NCBI GenBank assembly: GCA_051648365.1
Contig: JBOFEZ010000147.1
Location: forward strand, 1 to 48,060
Direction: 5' to 3'
DNA length: 48,060 nucleotides
Source of the DNA: JAGNZR01 sp051648365
Lineage (GTDB): Bacteria > Fusobacteriota > Fusobacteriia > Fusobacteriales > Fusobacteriaceae
Shown: positions 7,974 through 17,671 of the stretch, in pieces
Layout of the letters: every line of letters starts with the position of its first letter
Position numbering within the stretch: position 1 is the first letter of the stretch
Notes under the pieces: model-generated
The model's input: the letters and a program-made list of their open reading frames with translations, nothing else
The model's database searches: none
Told to the model about the DNA's origin: nothing
Position numbers and translations under genes: made by a program

Positions 7974-10900
7974 ATGGGTGTTAAAAATTTCGATAAGATA
8001 AGAATTAGATTAGCTTCACCTGCTAAAATAGAAGAATGGTCGTATGGAGAGGTAACAAAGCCTGAGACAATAAACTATAGAACTCTCAACCCTGAGATGG
8101 AAGGATTATTTTGTGAAAAAATATTCGGACCAACAAAGGATTGGGAATGTGCTTGTGGAAAGTACAAGAGAATGAGATATAAAGGAACTATCTGCGAAAA
8201 ATGTGGAGTAGAAGTTACGAGATCAAAAGTAAGAAGAGAAAGAATGGGACACATAGCCTTAGCGGCTCCTGTGTCTCACATCTGGTATTCGAAAGGGACA
8301 CCTAACAAAATGTCTCTTATTATAGGATTATCTCCAAAAGAACTAGAATCAGTTCTTTACTTTGCAAGATACGTTGTAACGGTAAGCGGAGAATCTGCAC
8401 AGGAAGTTGGAAAGATACTTACTGAAAGAGAATACAAAAAACTTAAATATGATGCTATAACTGCTGGAGATCAAAAATTTGAAGCTATGATGGGAGCAGA
8501 AGCGATACTTAAGCTTCTTGAGAGCATAGATCTTGAGCCACTTAAAAATGAGCTTGAACTTGAGCTTGAAACTGTAACTTCAGCTCAAAAAAGAAAAAAA
8601 CTAGTAAAAAGACTTAAAATAGTTAGAGACCTTATAGCATCAGGAAATCGTCCTGACTGGATGATAATGAGAAATGTTCCAGTAATTCCAGCTGATCTTA
8701 GACCAATGGTTCAGCTAGATGGTGGAAGATTTGCTACTTCAGACCTAAACGATCTTTATAGAAGAGTTATTAACAGAAATAACAGACTTAAGAAACTTTT
8801 AGAAATTGGAGCTCCTGAAATCGTTGTTAAAAACGAAAAACGTATGCTTCAAGAAGCTGTAGATGCTCTAATAGACAACGGTAGAAGAGGAAAGCCAGTT
8901 GTTGCACAAAACAACAGAGAGCTAAAATCTCTTTCTGATATGCTAAAAGGAAAACAGGGAAGATTCAGACAGAACCTTCTTGGAAAGCGTGTGGACTACT
9001 CAGCTAGATCGGTTATCGTAGTAGGGCCATCACTAAAAATGAACCAATGTGGAATACCAAAAAAGATGGCTCTAGAGCTTTACAAGCCTTTTATAATGAG
9101 AGAACTTGTAAAAAGAGAGTTAGCTACTAACATAAAAACTGCTAAGAAGCTTGTTGAAGAAGCAGACGATAAAGTATGGGATGTAATCGAGGATGTAATC
9201 CAAGATCACCCAGTTCTACTTAACAGAGCTCCAACTCTTCACAGACTATCAATTCAAGCTTTTGAGCCTGTACTGATAGAAGGAAAAGCAATCAGACTTC
9301 ACCCTCTTGTATGTTCGGCATTTAACGCTGACTTTGATGGAGACCAGATGGCAGTTCACTTGATGCTTTCACCGGAAGCTATTGCTGAGGCAAAACTTCT
9401 GATGCTTGCACCAAACAACCTTATCCACCCTGCATCGGGAGAGCCAATAGCTGTTCCATCTCAGGATATGGTTATGGGTAACTTCTATATGACTAAGGAT
9501 AGACCAGGTGCTAAAGGAGAGGGAATGATGTTCTCTAACTCTGTACAATGTCTTCAAGCATATAACTTGGGAAGATTAGATACTCATGCTATAGTAAAAG
9601 TTAGAATTGATGGTGAATTAGTGGTGACTACTCCAGGAAGAATACTGTTTAACAATATGCTTCCACTACAAAATAGAGACTATGGAGTTACATTTGGTAA
9701 AAACCAACTTAAGAAACTTATCGGAGATCTTTATGAGCAGCATGGATTTACAATTACAGCTGAACTTATAAATGATATTAAAGACTTCGGATATCACTAT
9801 GCAACATTTGCAGGAATATCTGTTGGAATAGAGGATCTTGAGGTTCCGGCTTCTAAAAAAGATATTCTAGCTGACGCCGATAATCAGGTTGCAGCAATAG
9901 AGCAGGAATATATAAATGGAAAAATAATCAATGAAGAAAGATATAGAAAGACAATCGCAGTTTGGGCAGAGACTACAGAGAAAGTTACTAAGGCCATGAT
10001 GGATGGACTAGACCAGTTCAACCCGGTATATATGATGGCGAACTCTGGAGCCAGAGGATCGATTGCACAGATGAGACAGCTAGCAGCAATGAGAGGAAAC
10101 ATGACGGATACGCAAGGTCGTATCATCGAAGTTCCAATCAAGGCAAACTTTAGAGAAGGACTGACAGTAATGGAGTTCTTCATGTCATCACACGGAGCTA
10201 GAAAAGGTCTAGCGGATACGGCACTGAGAACAGCCGATTCAGGATACCTAACTAGAAGACTTGTTGATATATCTCACGAAGTTATAGTAAACTCTATAGA
10301 TTGTGGAACTCATCAAGGTATCGAGGTTGCTGACCTTGTATCTGACGGATCTATCATTGAGAAACTTGAAGAAAGAATCAATGGAAGAGTTCTAGTTGAG
10401 GACCTTATAGATGAAGAAACAGGAGAGGTAATAGCTCCTAGAAATACAATGGTTAAGAAAGATCTTATAGCTAAAATAAAAGAACTAGATATCAAAAAAA
10501 TTAAGATCAGATCACCTCTAACATGTGCTCTTGAAAAAGGTGTTTGTCAGAAGTGTTACGGTATGGACCTTTCAAACCACAAGGAAATCCTAATAGGAGA
10601 GGCAGTTGGAGTTATAGCTGCTCAATCTATCGGAGAACCAGGTACACAGCTTACAATGAGAACGTTCCATACTGGAGGAGTTGCGATGGCAACTGCTGCA
10701 GCACGTAGTATAAAAGCTGAAAACAGAGGAAGAGTTAAGTTTAAGGATGTAAAAATCCTTCTGAACGAGGAAACTAATGAGAGAATCGTTGTTACTCAGT
10801 CAGCTAAACTTCTAATCGGAGATTATGATTATGAAATCGCTTCAGGATCTATACTTCAAGTTGAAGATAATCAGATGATAGAAATCGGAGATGTTCTTGT

Positions 10901-11933
10901 AACGTTCGATCCATATCACATCCCTATTATCGCTGACCAAGATGGTAAGATAGAATATAGAGAGCTTTACATCAAAGAAAACTATGATGAGAAGTTTGAC
11001 GTTACAGAATATCTTGCTGTTAAGCCAGTAGAGACTGGAGATATGTCTCCAAGAGTACTTATCTATGATGAGGAAGGAAACAAAAAAGAGAGCTATCCAA
11101 TCCCATTTGGAGCCTACCTAATGGTTAAAGAGGGAGAAGAAGTTAGAAAAGGTCAGACAATAGCAAAAATCATCAAAGAGGGAGAAGGAACTAAAGATAT
11201 CACTGGAGGTCTTCCAAGAATCCAGGAGCTGTTTGAAGCGAGAAATCCTAAAGGAAAAGCTATACTGACTGAGATAGATGGAAAAATTGAAATCACAAGC
11301 AGAAAGAAAAAAGGTATGAGAATATTAGTAGTTAGATCTACAACAGATACTAACGAATTCAAAGAGTACCTAATCCCAGCTGGAGAACACTTAGTGGTTA
11401 CAGATGGAATGCTTGTAAAAGCAGCAGACAAACTTACTGATGGACCTAGATCTCCATTTGACGTACTGAACATTCAAGGGCTAGTTGCTGCAGAGCAGTT
11501 TATCCTAGAGTCAGTTCAGCAAGTATATAGAGACCAAGGAGTTGGAGTAAACGATAAGCATATCGAGATAATCGTTAAGCAGATGTTTAAGAAAGTAAGA
11601 GTAGTAGATTCAGGTTCATCTTTATTCCTAGAAGATGAAGTTGTTGAAAAGAGAGTAATAGACCAAGAAAACATGGAACTTCAAAGAGATGGAAAAACTC
11701 CAATCAAATATGACTATGTAATTCAAGGTATTACGAAAGCCGCTGTTAATACAGGAAGCTTTATCTCAGCAGCATCATTCCAGGAAACAACTAAAGTTCT
11801 TTCAAATGCAGCAATTGAAGGAAAAGAAGATTATTTAGAGGGACTAAAAGAGAATGTAATTATCGGTAAAAAAATACCTGCTGGAACAGGATTCAGTGCA
11901 TACAAGAACGTTACAGCAAAATACTTAGACTAA
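7974..11933 (+). CDS. rpoC: DNA-directed RNA polymerase subunit beta'
   Basis: 1319 residues, complete. The N-terminal zinc site is CACGKYKRMRYKGTICEKC. The catalytic Mg2+ loop is NADFDGDQM (base position about 9327-9353). The bridge helix and trigger-loop region include GLTVMEFFMSSHGARKGLADTALRTADSGYLTRRL (positions about 10,159-10,263). The second zinc site is CALEKGVCQKCYG. GGAGG precedes ATG 7974, and a strong terminator closes the operon. Confidence 0.99.
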   Translation: MGVKNFDKIRIRLASPAKIEEWSYGEVTKPETINYRTLNPEMEGLFCEKIFGPTKDWECACGKYKRMRYKGTICEKCGVEVTRSKVRRERMGHIALAAPVSHIWYSKGTPNKMSLIIGLSPKELESVLYFARYVVTVSGESAQEVGKILTEREYKKLKYDAITAGDQKFEAMMGAEAILKLLESIDLEPLKNELELELETVTSAQKRKKLVKRLKIVRDLIASGNRPDWMIMRNVPVIPADLRPMVQLDGGRFATSDLNDLYRRVINRNNRLKKLLEIGAPEIVVKNEKRMLQEAVDALIDNGRRGKPVVAQNNRELKSLSDMLKGKQGRFRQNLLGKRVDYSARSVIVVGPSLKMNQCGIPKKMALELYKPFIMRELVKRELATNIKTAKKLVEEADDKVWDVIEDVIQDHPVLLNRAPTLHRLSIQAFEPVLIEGKAIRLHPLVCSAFNADFDGDQMAVHLMLSPEAIAEAKLLMLAPNNLIHPASGEPIAVPSQDMVMGNFYMTKDRPGAKGEGMMFSNSVQCLQAYNLGRLDTHAIVKVRIDGELVVTTPGRILFNNMLPLQNRDYGVTFGKNQLKKLIGDLYEQHGFTITAELINDIKDFGYHYATFAGISVGIEDLEVPASKKDILADADNQVAAIEQEYINGKIINEERYRKTIAVWAETTEKVTKAMMDGLDQFNPVYMMANSGARGSIAQMRQLAAMRGNMTDTQGRIIEVPIKANFREGLTVMEFFMSSHGARKGLADTALRTADSGYLTRRLVDISHEVIVNSIDCGTHQGIEVADLVSDGSIIEKLEERINGRVLVEDLIDEETGEVIAPRNTMVKKDLIAKIKELDIKKIKIRSPLTCALEKGVCQKCYGMDLSNHKEILIGEAVGVIAAQSIGEPGTQLTMRTFHTGGVAMATAAARSIKAENRGRVKFKDVKILLNEETNERIVVTQSAKLLIGDYDYEIASGSILQVEDNQMIEIGDVLVTFDPYHIPIIADQDGKIEYRELYIKENYDEKFDVTEYLAVKPVETGDMSPRVLIYDEEGNKKESYPIPFGAYLMVKEGEEVRKGQTIAKIIKEGEGTKDITGGLPRIQELFEARNPKGKAILTEIDGKIEITSRKKKGMRILVVRSTTDTNEFKEYLIPAGEHLVVTDGMLVKAADKLTDGPRSPFDVLNIQGLVAAEQFILESVQQVYRDQGVGVNDKHIEIIVKQMFKKVRVVDSGSSLFLEDEVVEKRVIDQENMELQRDGKTPIKYDYVIQGITKAAVNTGSFISAASFQETTKVLSNAAIEGKEDYLEGLKENVIIGKKIPAGTGFSAYKNVTAKYLD

Positions 11934-11943
11934 TTCGACAAAA

Positions 11944-11982
11944 AATATAGAGGCTACTCCTTGAGTAAGCCTCATATTTTTT
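11944..11982 (+). terminator. Terminator of the rpoBC operon
   Basis: GAGGCT-ACTC (11950-11959) pairs with GAGT-AGCCTC (11963-11973, one bulged A). The stem is flanked by A/T pairs and ends in a T-run to 11982. Confidence 0.85.
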
Positions 11983-12005
11983 AAATTATTGGATGGGAGA
12001 GCACT

Positions 12006-12563
12006 ATGAAAAAAGGAAATTTATTTGTAGTTTCGGGACCAAGTGGTGCAGGGAAATCTACAGTATGTAAGCTAGTTCGCAAGATGCTTGGAATAAATCT
12101 TGCTGTTTCTGCTACAACAAGACAGCCTAGAACAGGAGAGAAAGATGGTGTAGAATACCATTTCTTATCTAAAGAAGAGTTTGAAAAGAAAATTCAAGAA
12201 AATGAGTTTTTGGAGTATGCTAACGTTCATGGGAATTACTATGGAACTCTTAAGGTTGAAGCTGAAACAAGAGTCCAAAGAGGAGAGAATGTCATACTTG
12301 AAATAGATGTTCAAGGTGGAATACAGGTAAAAAAAATATACCCTGAAGTGCATATGATATTTTTTAAAACCCCTACTCCAGAAGATTTGGAAAGAAGACT
12401 TAGAGGTAGAGGAACAGAAGCTGAAGAGGTTGTGCAGCTGAGACTAAAAAATTCCCTGAAAGAGCTCGAATATGAGAACTTCTATGATGAAGTGATTGTA
12501 AACGAGAGGGTAGAGCAGGCATGTAATGCTCTCATTGATATTATTGAAAGAGAGAGTAAATAA
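12006..12563 (+). CDS. gmk: Guanylate kinase
   Basis: 185 residues. The P-loop GPSGAGKST lies at residues 10-18. SATTRQPRTGEKDGVEYHFLS is the GMP-binding signature, and ILEIDVQGG and a lid region RLRGRGTE follow. It phosphorylates GMP to GDP with ATP in the cytosol. It is the first gene of gmk-rpoZ-apbE, a pairing common in bacteria, where omega and Gmk are both tied to guanine nucleotide (ppGpp) physiology. Confidence 0.97.
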   Translation: MKKGNLFVVSGPSGAGKSTVCKLVRKMLGINLAVSATTRQPRTGEKDGVEYHFLSKEEFEKKIQENEFLEYANVHGNYYGTLKVEAETRVQRGENVILEIDVQGGIQVKKIYPEVHMIFFKTPTPEDLERRLRGRGTEAEEVVQLRLKNSLKELEYENFYDEVIVNERVEQACNALIDIIERESK

Positions 12564-12581
12564 TAGTTTTTGGAGGAAAAA

Positions 12582-12827
12582 ATGGAGAGAAAAATAACTT
12601 TTGATGATCTTATAGGAAAAATACCAAATAAGTATGAGCTTGCAATGGTAGTTGGAAAAAGAGCAAGAGATTTAGGATTTCAAACAACTGCAAAAAATGG
12701 AGAAAAAGAAACTACTATAAAGAGATGTTTCAAAGAGATTTTAGCTGGAAATCTTGTAGTAGGAGATATTGAAGAAATGGCTGCTGAAGAGAAACTTTTA
12801 GAGGAAAACTTAGATGTCATGGATTAA
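12582..12827 (+). CDS. rpoZ: DNA-directed RNA polymerase subunit omega
   Basis: 81 residues counted from ATG 12582. A TTG at 12570 is in frame but overlaps the ribosome site, and GGAGG (12572-12576) sits five bases before 12582, so the ATG is preferred. The sequence RKITFDDLIGKIPNKYELAMVVGKRAR is the omega signature; it folds along the beta' C-terminus and helps assembly. The 3' end overlaps the next gene by 14 bases. Confidence 0.92.
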   Translation: MERKITFDDLIGKIPNKYELAMVVGKRARDLGFQTTAKNGEKETTIKRCFKEILAGNLVVGDIEEMAAEEKLLEENLDVMD

Positions 12828-13818
12828 TAGAAATGGAGTAGCATTCTGCCTAGCAGTGCTACTCTTTCTTTTTACCTCGTGTAAGGGAAAAGAACTGACC
12901 AGATATGATGAAGAGAAGTTTTTATTTGGAACTCATATAAAGATGATTGTATTCGCAGAAGATAAAAAAGCAGCCCAAAGCGCTATGGAATCAGCTTTTA
13001 ATGAAATAGAAAGAATAGACAAAAAATATAATAGCAAGGATGCAGGGAGTGATATCTATAAATTGAATTCTCTTCCAGAAGGAAAAAAAAATATAGAATT
13101 GGATGAAGAGGGAAGGTATCTTTTTACCAAGGTAAACGAGGTTTTTCAGCTCACAGAAAAAAAATATGATATAACAATATATCCCCTCATGGAAATCTGG
13201 GGTTTTCTAGAAGACAGAGAAGAAAAAGTTCCTGGGGAGAGTGAGATAAAAGAGGCTCAGAAACTTATAGGCTATGAAAATGTGGTTCTTTCAGAAAATA
13301 GTCTCACTATCAATGCTCCTGTAAAAGAGATAGACACTGGTTCCTTTCTCAAGGGCTATGCAGTCGAAAAAGCAGCTCATATTTTGAAAGAAAATGGAGT
13401 AGAGTATGGATTTGTATCTTCTCTTTCAAGTATTGCAACGATTGGGGGAAAACCTGATGGTACACCATGGAAAGTTGGAATTCAAAATCCACAGTTTCCA
13501 GAGGAGCTTTTGGGAGTAGTAGAACTAAAGGATGAATCTATGGGAGTTTCGGGAGATTATCAGACCTTTGTGGAGATAGACGGAAAAAGATACCATCATA
13601 TTTTAGATAGGGAAACAGGTTATCCTGTAAGGGATAAAAAAATGGTAGTAGTTATGGGTCAAAGTGCTTTAATTGGAGATTTGTTGTCTACAGGTTTTTT
13701 TCTTATGAAAAATAAGAACATTTTAGAGTATAGTCAGAGAAAAGGACTGAAAACATTACTGGTAAATGAAGATATGTCTCAAGAGAAATCAGATAATTTT
13801 AAATTTTCAAACAAATAA
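12814..13818 (+). CDS. apbE: FAD:protein FMN transferase (ApbE-like lipoprotein)
   Basis: 334 residues. An N-terminal hydrophobic segment ends in LFTSC, a lipobox-like site (Cys 23), so it is probably a lipoprotein facing the periplasm. Family features seen are YDITIYPLMEIWGF, KGYAVEKAA, DGTPWKVGIQNP, VSGDYQTF and the HHILDRETGYP motif. ApbE attaches FMN to Thr or Ser of partners such as Rnf or Nqr subunits, which power ion-motive metabolism in anaerobes; no partner is in this window. Two Gly-rich motifs deviate: the usual DxGGxxKG reads DTGSFLKG, and the usual NxGG reads SSLSS. Cofactor handling may therefore differ. It overlaps rpoZ by 14 bases. Confidence 0.88.
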   Translation: MSWINRNGVAFCLAVLLFLFTSCKGKELTRYDEEKFLFGTHIKMIVFAEDKKAAQSAMESAFNEIERIDKKYNSKDAGSDIYKLNSLPEGKKNIELDEEGRYLFTKVNEVFQLTEKKYDITIYPLMEIWGFLEDREEKVPGESEIKEAQKLIGYENVVLSENSLTINAPVKEIDTGSFLKGYAVEKAAHILKENGVEYGFVSSLSSIATIGGKPDGTPWKVGIQNPQFPEELLGVVELKDESMGVSGDYQTFVEIDGKRYHHILDRETGYPVRDKKMVVVMGQSALIGDLLSTGFFLMKNKNILEYSQRKGLKTLLVNEDMSQEKSDNFKFSNK

Positions 13819-13841
13819 CTCCACAATAACTGAAAAAAATG

Positions 13842-13870
13842 TTGAAAATCCAACTTTAATGTAATATAAT
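13842..13870 (+). promoter_or_regulatory. Promoter of hppA
   Basis: TTGAAA (13842-13847), a 17-base spacer and TATAAT (13865-13870), followed by a leader of about 50 bases. No other gene is between apbE and hppA. Confidence 0.8.
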
Positions 13871-13925
13871 GAATCGTAAACACAGAAAAGTGTTAGATTA
13901 ATATTTAATGGGGAGGAAATTTCAA

Positions 13926-15914
13926 ATGGAACAGATGTTGTATTTAGGAGTGTTAGCGGGACTTATCGCCCTTGCGGCGGCATTCTTCTACTCAAAAAAA
14001 GTAGAAGCTTATCAAATCGATATTCCAAAGGTTGCTGAGATAACAGCAGCTATCAGAGAGGGAGCTATGGCTTTCCTTATGGCTGAGTATAAAATACTTG
14101 TATGGTTCGTTGCAGGAGTTGCAGTTTTACTGGCACTATTCCTATCACCGAAAGTTGCAATATGTTTTGTACTAGGAGCACTTATTTCTGCATTGGCAGG
14201 AAACATGGGAATGAGAATAGCTACCAAGGCTAATGGAAGAACATCCATAGCAGCTAAAAATGGTGGACTTTCGAAGGCACTAGACGTTGCCTTTGCTGGA
14301 GGAGCTGTAATGGGTCTTTCAGTTGTCGGACTTGGGATGATAGGGCTTTCAGTTTTATTCCTTATATTCGGAATGTCACCAGAATCTATTGAAATTATCA
14401 CTGGATTTGGAATGGGAGCATCTTCTATTGCTCTTTTTGCAAGAGTTGGTGGAGGAATTTATACTAAGGCAGCAGACGTTGGTGCTGACCTAGTTGGAAA
14501 AGTGGAAGCTGGAATTCCTGAGGATGATCCAAGAAATCCTGCTACAATTGCAGATAATGTTGGAGATAATGTTGGAGACGTTGCAGGAATGGGAGCAGAC
14601 CTTTTTGAATCATATGTTGGATCTATAATAGCAGCAGTTGCCATTGGAGCTACAATGTCAACTCAGCACATGATTGCTCCTCTTATGATTTCTGCTTTCG
14701 GAATTCTTGCTTCAATTATAGCTACACTTACAGTTAAGACAGATAATCCTGATCATGTTTACCATAAACTTGAGGGGGGAACTAGAATAGCTGGATTACT
14801 TGCTCTTATAGGTTCTTTTGGAATTATAAAAATGCTAGGAATGCCTATGGGTGTATTTGGAGCAATAGTTGCGGGATTACTTGCAGGACTTGTTATAGCA
14901 TATTTTACAGGACTATACACGGATACAGGTAAGAGAGCGGTAAATAGAATCGCTGATGCGGCAGCTACTGGACCAGCTACAACTCTGATTGAAGGATTAG
15001 CAGTTGGTATGGAATCTACAGTTGCGCCTATTATAGTAATATGTATAGCTATAATATCAGCGTATACTATGGCAGGACTTTATGGGATCTCCATTGCAGC
15101 AGTAGGAATGCTGGCTACAACTGGAATGGTAGTTGCAGTTGATGCTTATGGACCGGTTGCGGATAATGCCGGAGGAATTGCAGAGATGGCAGGACTTCCA
15201 CCTGAAGTGAGAGAGTGTACAGATAAGCTTGATGCAGTTGGAAACTCAACAGCAGCAGTTGGAAAAGGATTTGCAATAGGATCAGCAGCTCTTACAGCTC
15301 TATCACTGTTTGCTGCTTATAAATCAGCAGTTGAAGCAAAAATAGGTGGTACTCTTGCTATAGACATAGTAAACCCTAAAGTTATAGTTGGACTCTTTAT
15401 CGGAGGAATGCTTACATTCCTATTCTCAGCTCTTACAATGACAGCAGTTGGAAAGGCTGCTATGGAAATGGTTGAAGAGGTTAGAAGACAGTTCAGGGAA
15501 ATACCAGGACTACTTGAAGGAACTGGGAAACCTGATTATAAAAGATGTGTTGAGATATCTACAAAATCATCTTTAAGAGAGATGATACTTCCAGGAATAC
15601 TTGCGGTAGCAGCTCCGGTTGTTGTGGGACTCTGGTCAGTGGAAGCTCTTGGAGGATTACTTGCGGGAGCACTTGTAACTGGTATATTGATGGCTATAAT
15701 GATGGCCAATGCTGGAGGAGCATGGGATAATGCTAAGAAGCAGATTGAAGCTGGTTATAAAGGAGACAAAAAAGGTTCGGACAGACATAAAGCAGCAGTT
15801 GTAGGAGATACAGTTGGAGATCCGTTTAAGGATACATCAGGACCGTCTCTTAATATTCTTATAAAACTTATGACAATAGTATCACTTGTTCTTGTGCCGC
15901 TATTTGTAAGATAA
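13926..15914 (+). CDS. hppA: Membrane-bound ion-pumping pyrophosphatase, K+-dependent type (probably Na+-translocating)
   Basis: 662 residues from ATG 13926, chosen over ATG 13908 because GGGGAGG (13910-13916) lies between them. It is a multi-span integral protein, about 16 helices in the family. The pyrophosphate-binding signature is GADLVGKVEAGIPEDDPRNPATIADNVGDNVGD (base positions about 14,480-14,580), and a second catalytic set appears near the C-terminus (DNAKKQIEAG, GDTVGDPFKDTSGP). The stretch GNSTAAVGKGFAIGSA has Ala where K+-independent pumps have Lys, which marks the K+-dependent class; many of these pump Na+, fitting an anaerobe with Na+ bioenergetics. The ion cannot be proved from sequence. 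Confidence 0.96.
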   Translation: MEQMLYLGVLAGLIALAAAFFYSKKVEAYQIDIPKVAEITAAIREGAMAFLMAEYKILVWFVAGVAVLLALFLSPKVAICFVLGALISALAGNMGMRIATKANGRTSIAAKNGGLSKALDVAFAGGAVMGLSVVGLGMIGLSVLFLIFGMSPESIEIITGFGMGASSIALFARVGGGIYTKAADVGADLVGKVEAGIPEDDPRNPATIADNVGDNVGDVAGMGADLFESYVGSIIAAVAIGATMSTQHMIAPLMISAFGILASIIATLTVKTDNPDHVYHKLEGGTRIAGLLALIGSFGIIKMLGMPMGVFGAIVAGLLAGLVIAYFTGLYTDTGKRAVNRIADAAATGPATTLIEGLAVGMESTVAPIIVICIAIISAYTMAGLYGISIAAVGMLATTGMVVAVDAYGPVADNAGGIAEMAGLPPEVRECTDKLDAVGNSTAAVGKGFAIGSAALTALSLFAAYKSAVEAKIGGTLAIDIVNPKVIVGLFIGGMLTFLFSALTMTAVGKAAMEMVEEVRRQFREIPGLLEGTGKPDYKRCVEISTKSSLREMILPGILAVAAPVVVGLWSVEALGGLLAGALVTGILMAIMMANAGGAWDNAKKQIEAGYKGDKKGSDRHKAAVVGDTVGDPFKDTSGPSLNILIKLMTIVSLVLVPLFVR

Positions 15915-15928
15915 TAGTTCAAGATTTT

Positions 15929-15959
15929 GCCTGAAGATAGAATTCTTCAGGCTTTTTTT
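15929..15959 (+). terminator. Terminator after hppA
   Basis: GCCTGAAGA (15929-15937) pairs perfectly with TCTTCAGGC (15944-15952), loop TAGAAT, then seven Ts. Confidence 0.93.
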
Positions 15960-15980
15960 ATACCTTAAAAGCCATAAAAC

Positions 15981-16009
15981 TTGAAGTAAAAAGGTTTATG
16001 AAGTATACT
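15981..16009 (+). promoter_or_regulatory. Promoter of the surface polysaccharide operon
   Basis: TTGAAG (15981-15986), 17-base spacer, TATACT (16004-16009), about 28 bases before ATG 16038, so the leader is short. No internal terminator is visible until after 25,727. Confidence 0.65.
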
Positions 16010-16037
16010 ATAGAAATGAAAAAAAGGGGAGGAAAAT

Positions 16038-17663
16038 ATGAAAAGAATAATCGTTACTATAGCAGTTATACTATCTTTCATAGGAATATATCTTTCTGTA
16101 AATCTGGATCGAGACCAGAAAGATATAGTGGATAGGGATATACCTATACTGACAAAATTTTATGAAAACACTAAAATAAAAAAGACGCAGAAGGAGATAG
16201 AGAGAAAAATATATTCTAAAACTTTTCAAAAAACAATAAAAGATCTGGAGCTTAAAAAATTAGAAGCTGTAAATTATCTTGTAGGAAGAGATTCTCTCTC
16301 GGCTTCTCTCAACTCCGGGAACAGAGTTGAGGAACTTCGGAAAATAGAAAAACCAACTATAACCTCTAGGGAAGCTGAGGAGATATTTCTTGTTTCTAAA
16401 GAGTTGACAGAACTTGGGAGTATAACGCCTGAACTTAAAAATTATCTTAAGGGCGAATATAAAGGTTTTGACTATGAGAATTTTGCTAAAAAAGGGGATA
16501 GTATTCTTAGCTACATAAGAAATAAGGAACTTATAAAAGCACTCCTTCCTAAAACTATGGGAAATATTATAGTTCAAATTCCTCCAGCTAAAGCAGAAGT
16601 TGTTATGGGAATATTAGGAGGGCAGGCTATCCCAAATAAAGTTAATTATACTACCAATGATTTTATAAAATTAGGCCTTCAATACGAAGAGATGGAAGAA
16701 GTATATGATTTAGCTAAAAAGCTTCATAAATTAGGGGAGATAGAGCCTAAATTTATAACCGAAGCCAATAAACTTTATCTAGATTTAGATTATACAAGAA
16801 TTGCGAAATATGGAGATTTTTATCTTCAGGAAAAAAAATCAATTGACCGTATAGCTAAAGACTATATTCCGGAAAACTACAGTTTTCAAAAACCTTTTAT
16901 ACTAACCAATCCCTATGGGAGAGTTGCGAATATGTCTTTTCTTATCTATCCTGGAGTAGAAAATGATAAGGTGGAGATAACGGTAAAAGGAAGAGAAGAT
17001 GAAGAGGATTTTACATATACTCAGGAGGGAAAAGAGCATCTAACTATATATGGACTTTATCTGAATGGAAAACCGGGTAGAGTTATACTTAAAAGGGGAG
17101 ATGAAAAAAGCGAACTAGAAATAGAAAGTTTCCAGATGAAAGATGGACTTCCAGTAATAAAAGTAGAAAAGAAGACTTCTCAGAGTAGTAGATTTTTCTA
17201 TATGACATATATGGATGAAAAACTACCCTATGGAATAGGTTTTGATAGTGTGGGAAGAATACGATATCTTTTAGATCCTGCAACTCTGACTGGAGAAAAT
17301 TGGAATTTGAAAAAATCTGAAAATGAATTTATACTTTTTAATGGGGATATAGTATTCAAATTTAGCTTCGAGGGAAAGATAATTGATAGCTACAGCAGAT
17401 GGAAATACGAGAATGAGATAGGGAAATTAGAGGGAGAGAGAACTGGAGATTTTTCAGTAAAAACATCACTTCACGAAGAAAATAGAAAAAGTCTCAGTAC
17501 GGTTCCTTTTACAAATGAAATCTATCCCAAAGGGCAGATAGTGGAAACACTTCTTGTCAATGGAGAAAGAATTTTCCTGGCTGATATATATTTAGATAGG
17601 AACAGTGGAAGAAAAAATAGAATACTAGAGGGGGATATTTTAGAATTCCCCCCTGTGGATTAG
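16038..17663 (+). CDS. Membrane-anchored protein with arylsulfotransferase N-terminal-like domain, propeller mostly absent
   Basis: 541 residues with an N-terminal membrane anchor (about 4-21). Residues 111-160 and 217-266 look like an internal repeat (ELGSITPELKNYLKG.. against KLGEIEPKFITEANKL..), mostly helical and charged. From residue 289 the sequence NPYGRVANMSFLIYPG, then KVEITVKG and LTIYGLYLNGKPGRVIL, resembles the beta-sandwich at the N-terminus of bacterial aryl-sulfate sulfotransferases (ASST), followed by one blade-like segment (LPYGIGFDSVGRIRYLLD). The C-terminus (KGQIVETLLVNGERIFLADIYL) also looks like the end of an ASST, but most of the six-bladed propeller with its catalytic His residues appears missing. 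It heads the polysaccharide operon, so a role at the envelope is likely. The ASST link comes from remembered family pattern only. Confidence 0.55.
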   Translation: MKRIIVTIAVILSFIGIYLSVNLDRDQKDIVDRDIPILTKFYENTKIKKTQKEIERKIYSKTFQKTIKDLELKKLEAVNYLVGRDSLSASLNSGNRVEELRKIEKPTITSREAEEIFLVSKELTELGSITPELKNYLKGEYKGFDYENFAKKGDSILSYIRNKELIKALLPKTMGNIIVQIPPAKAEVVMGILGGQAIPNKVNYTTNDFIKLGLQYEEMEEVYDLAKKLHKLGEIEPKFITEANKLYLDLDYTRIAKYGDFYLQEKKSIDRIAKDYIPENYSFQKPFILTNPYGRVANMSFLIYPGVENDKVEITVKGREDEEDFTYTQEGKEHLTIYGLYLNGKPGRVILKRGDEKSELEIESFQMKDGLPVIKVEKKTSQSSRFFYMTYMDEKLPYGIGFDSVGRIRYLLDPATLTGENWNLKKSENEFILFNGDIVFKFSFEGKIIDSYSRWKYENEIGKLEGERTGDFSVKTSLHEENRKSLSTVPFTNEIYPKGQIVETLLVNGERIFLADIYLDRNSGRKNRILEGDILEFPPVD

Positions 17664-17671
17664 GAGATGAA

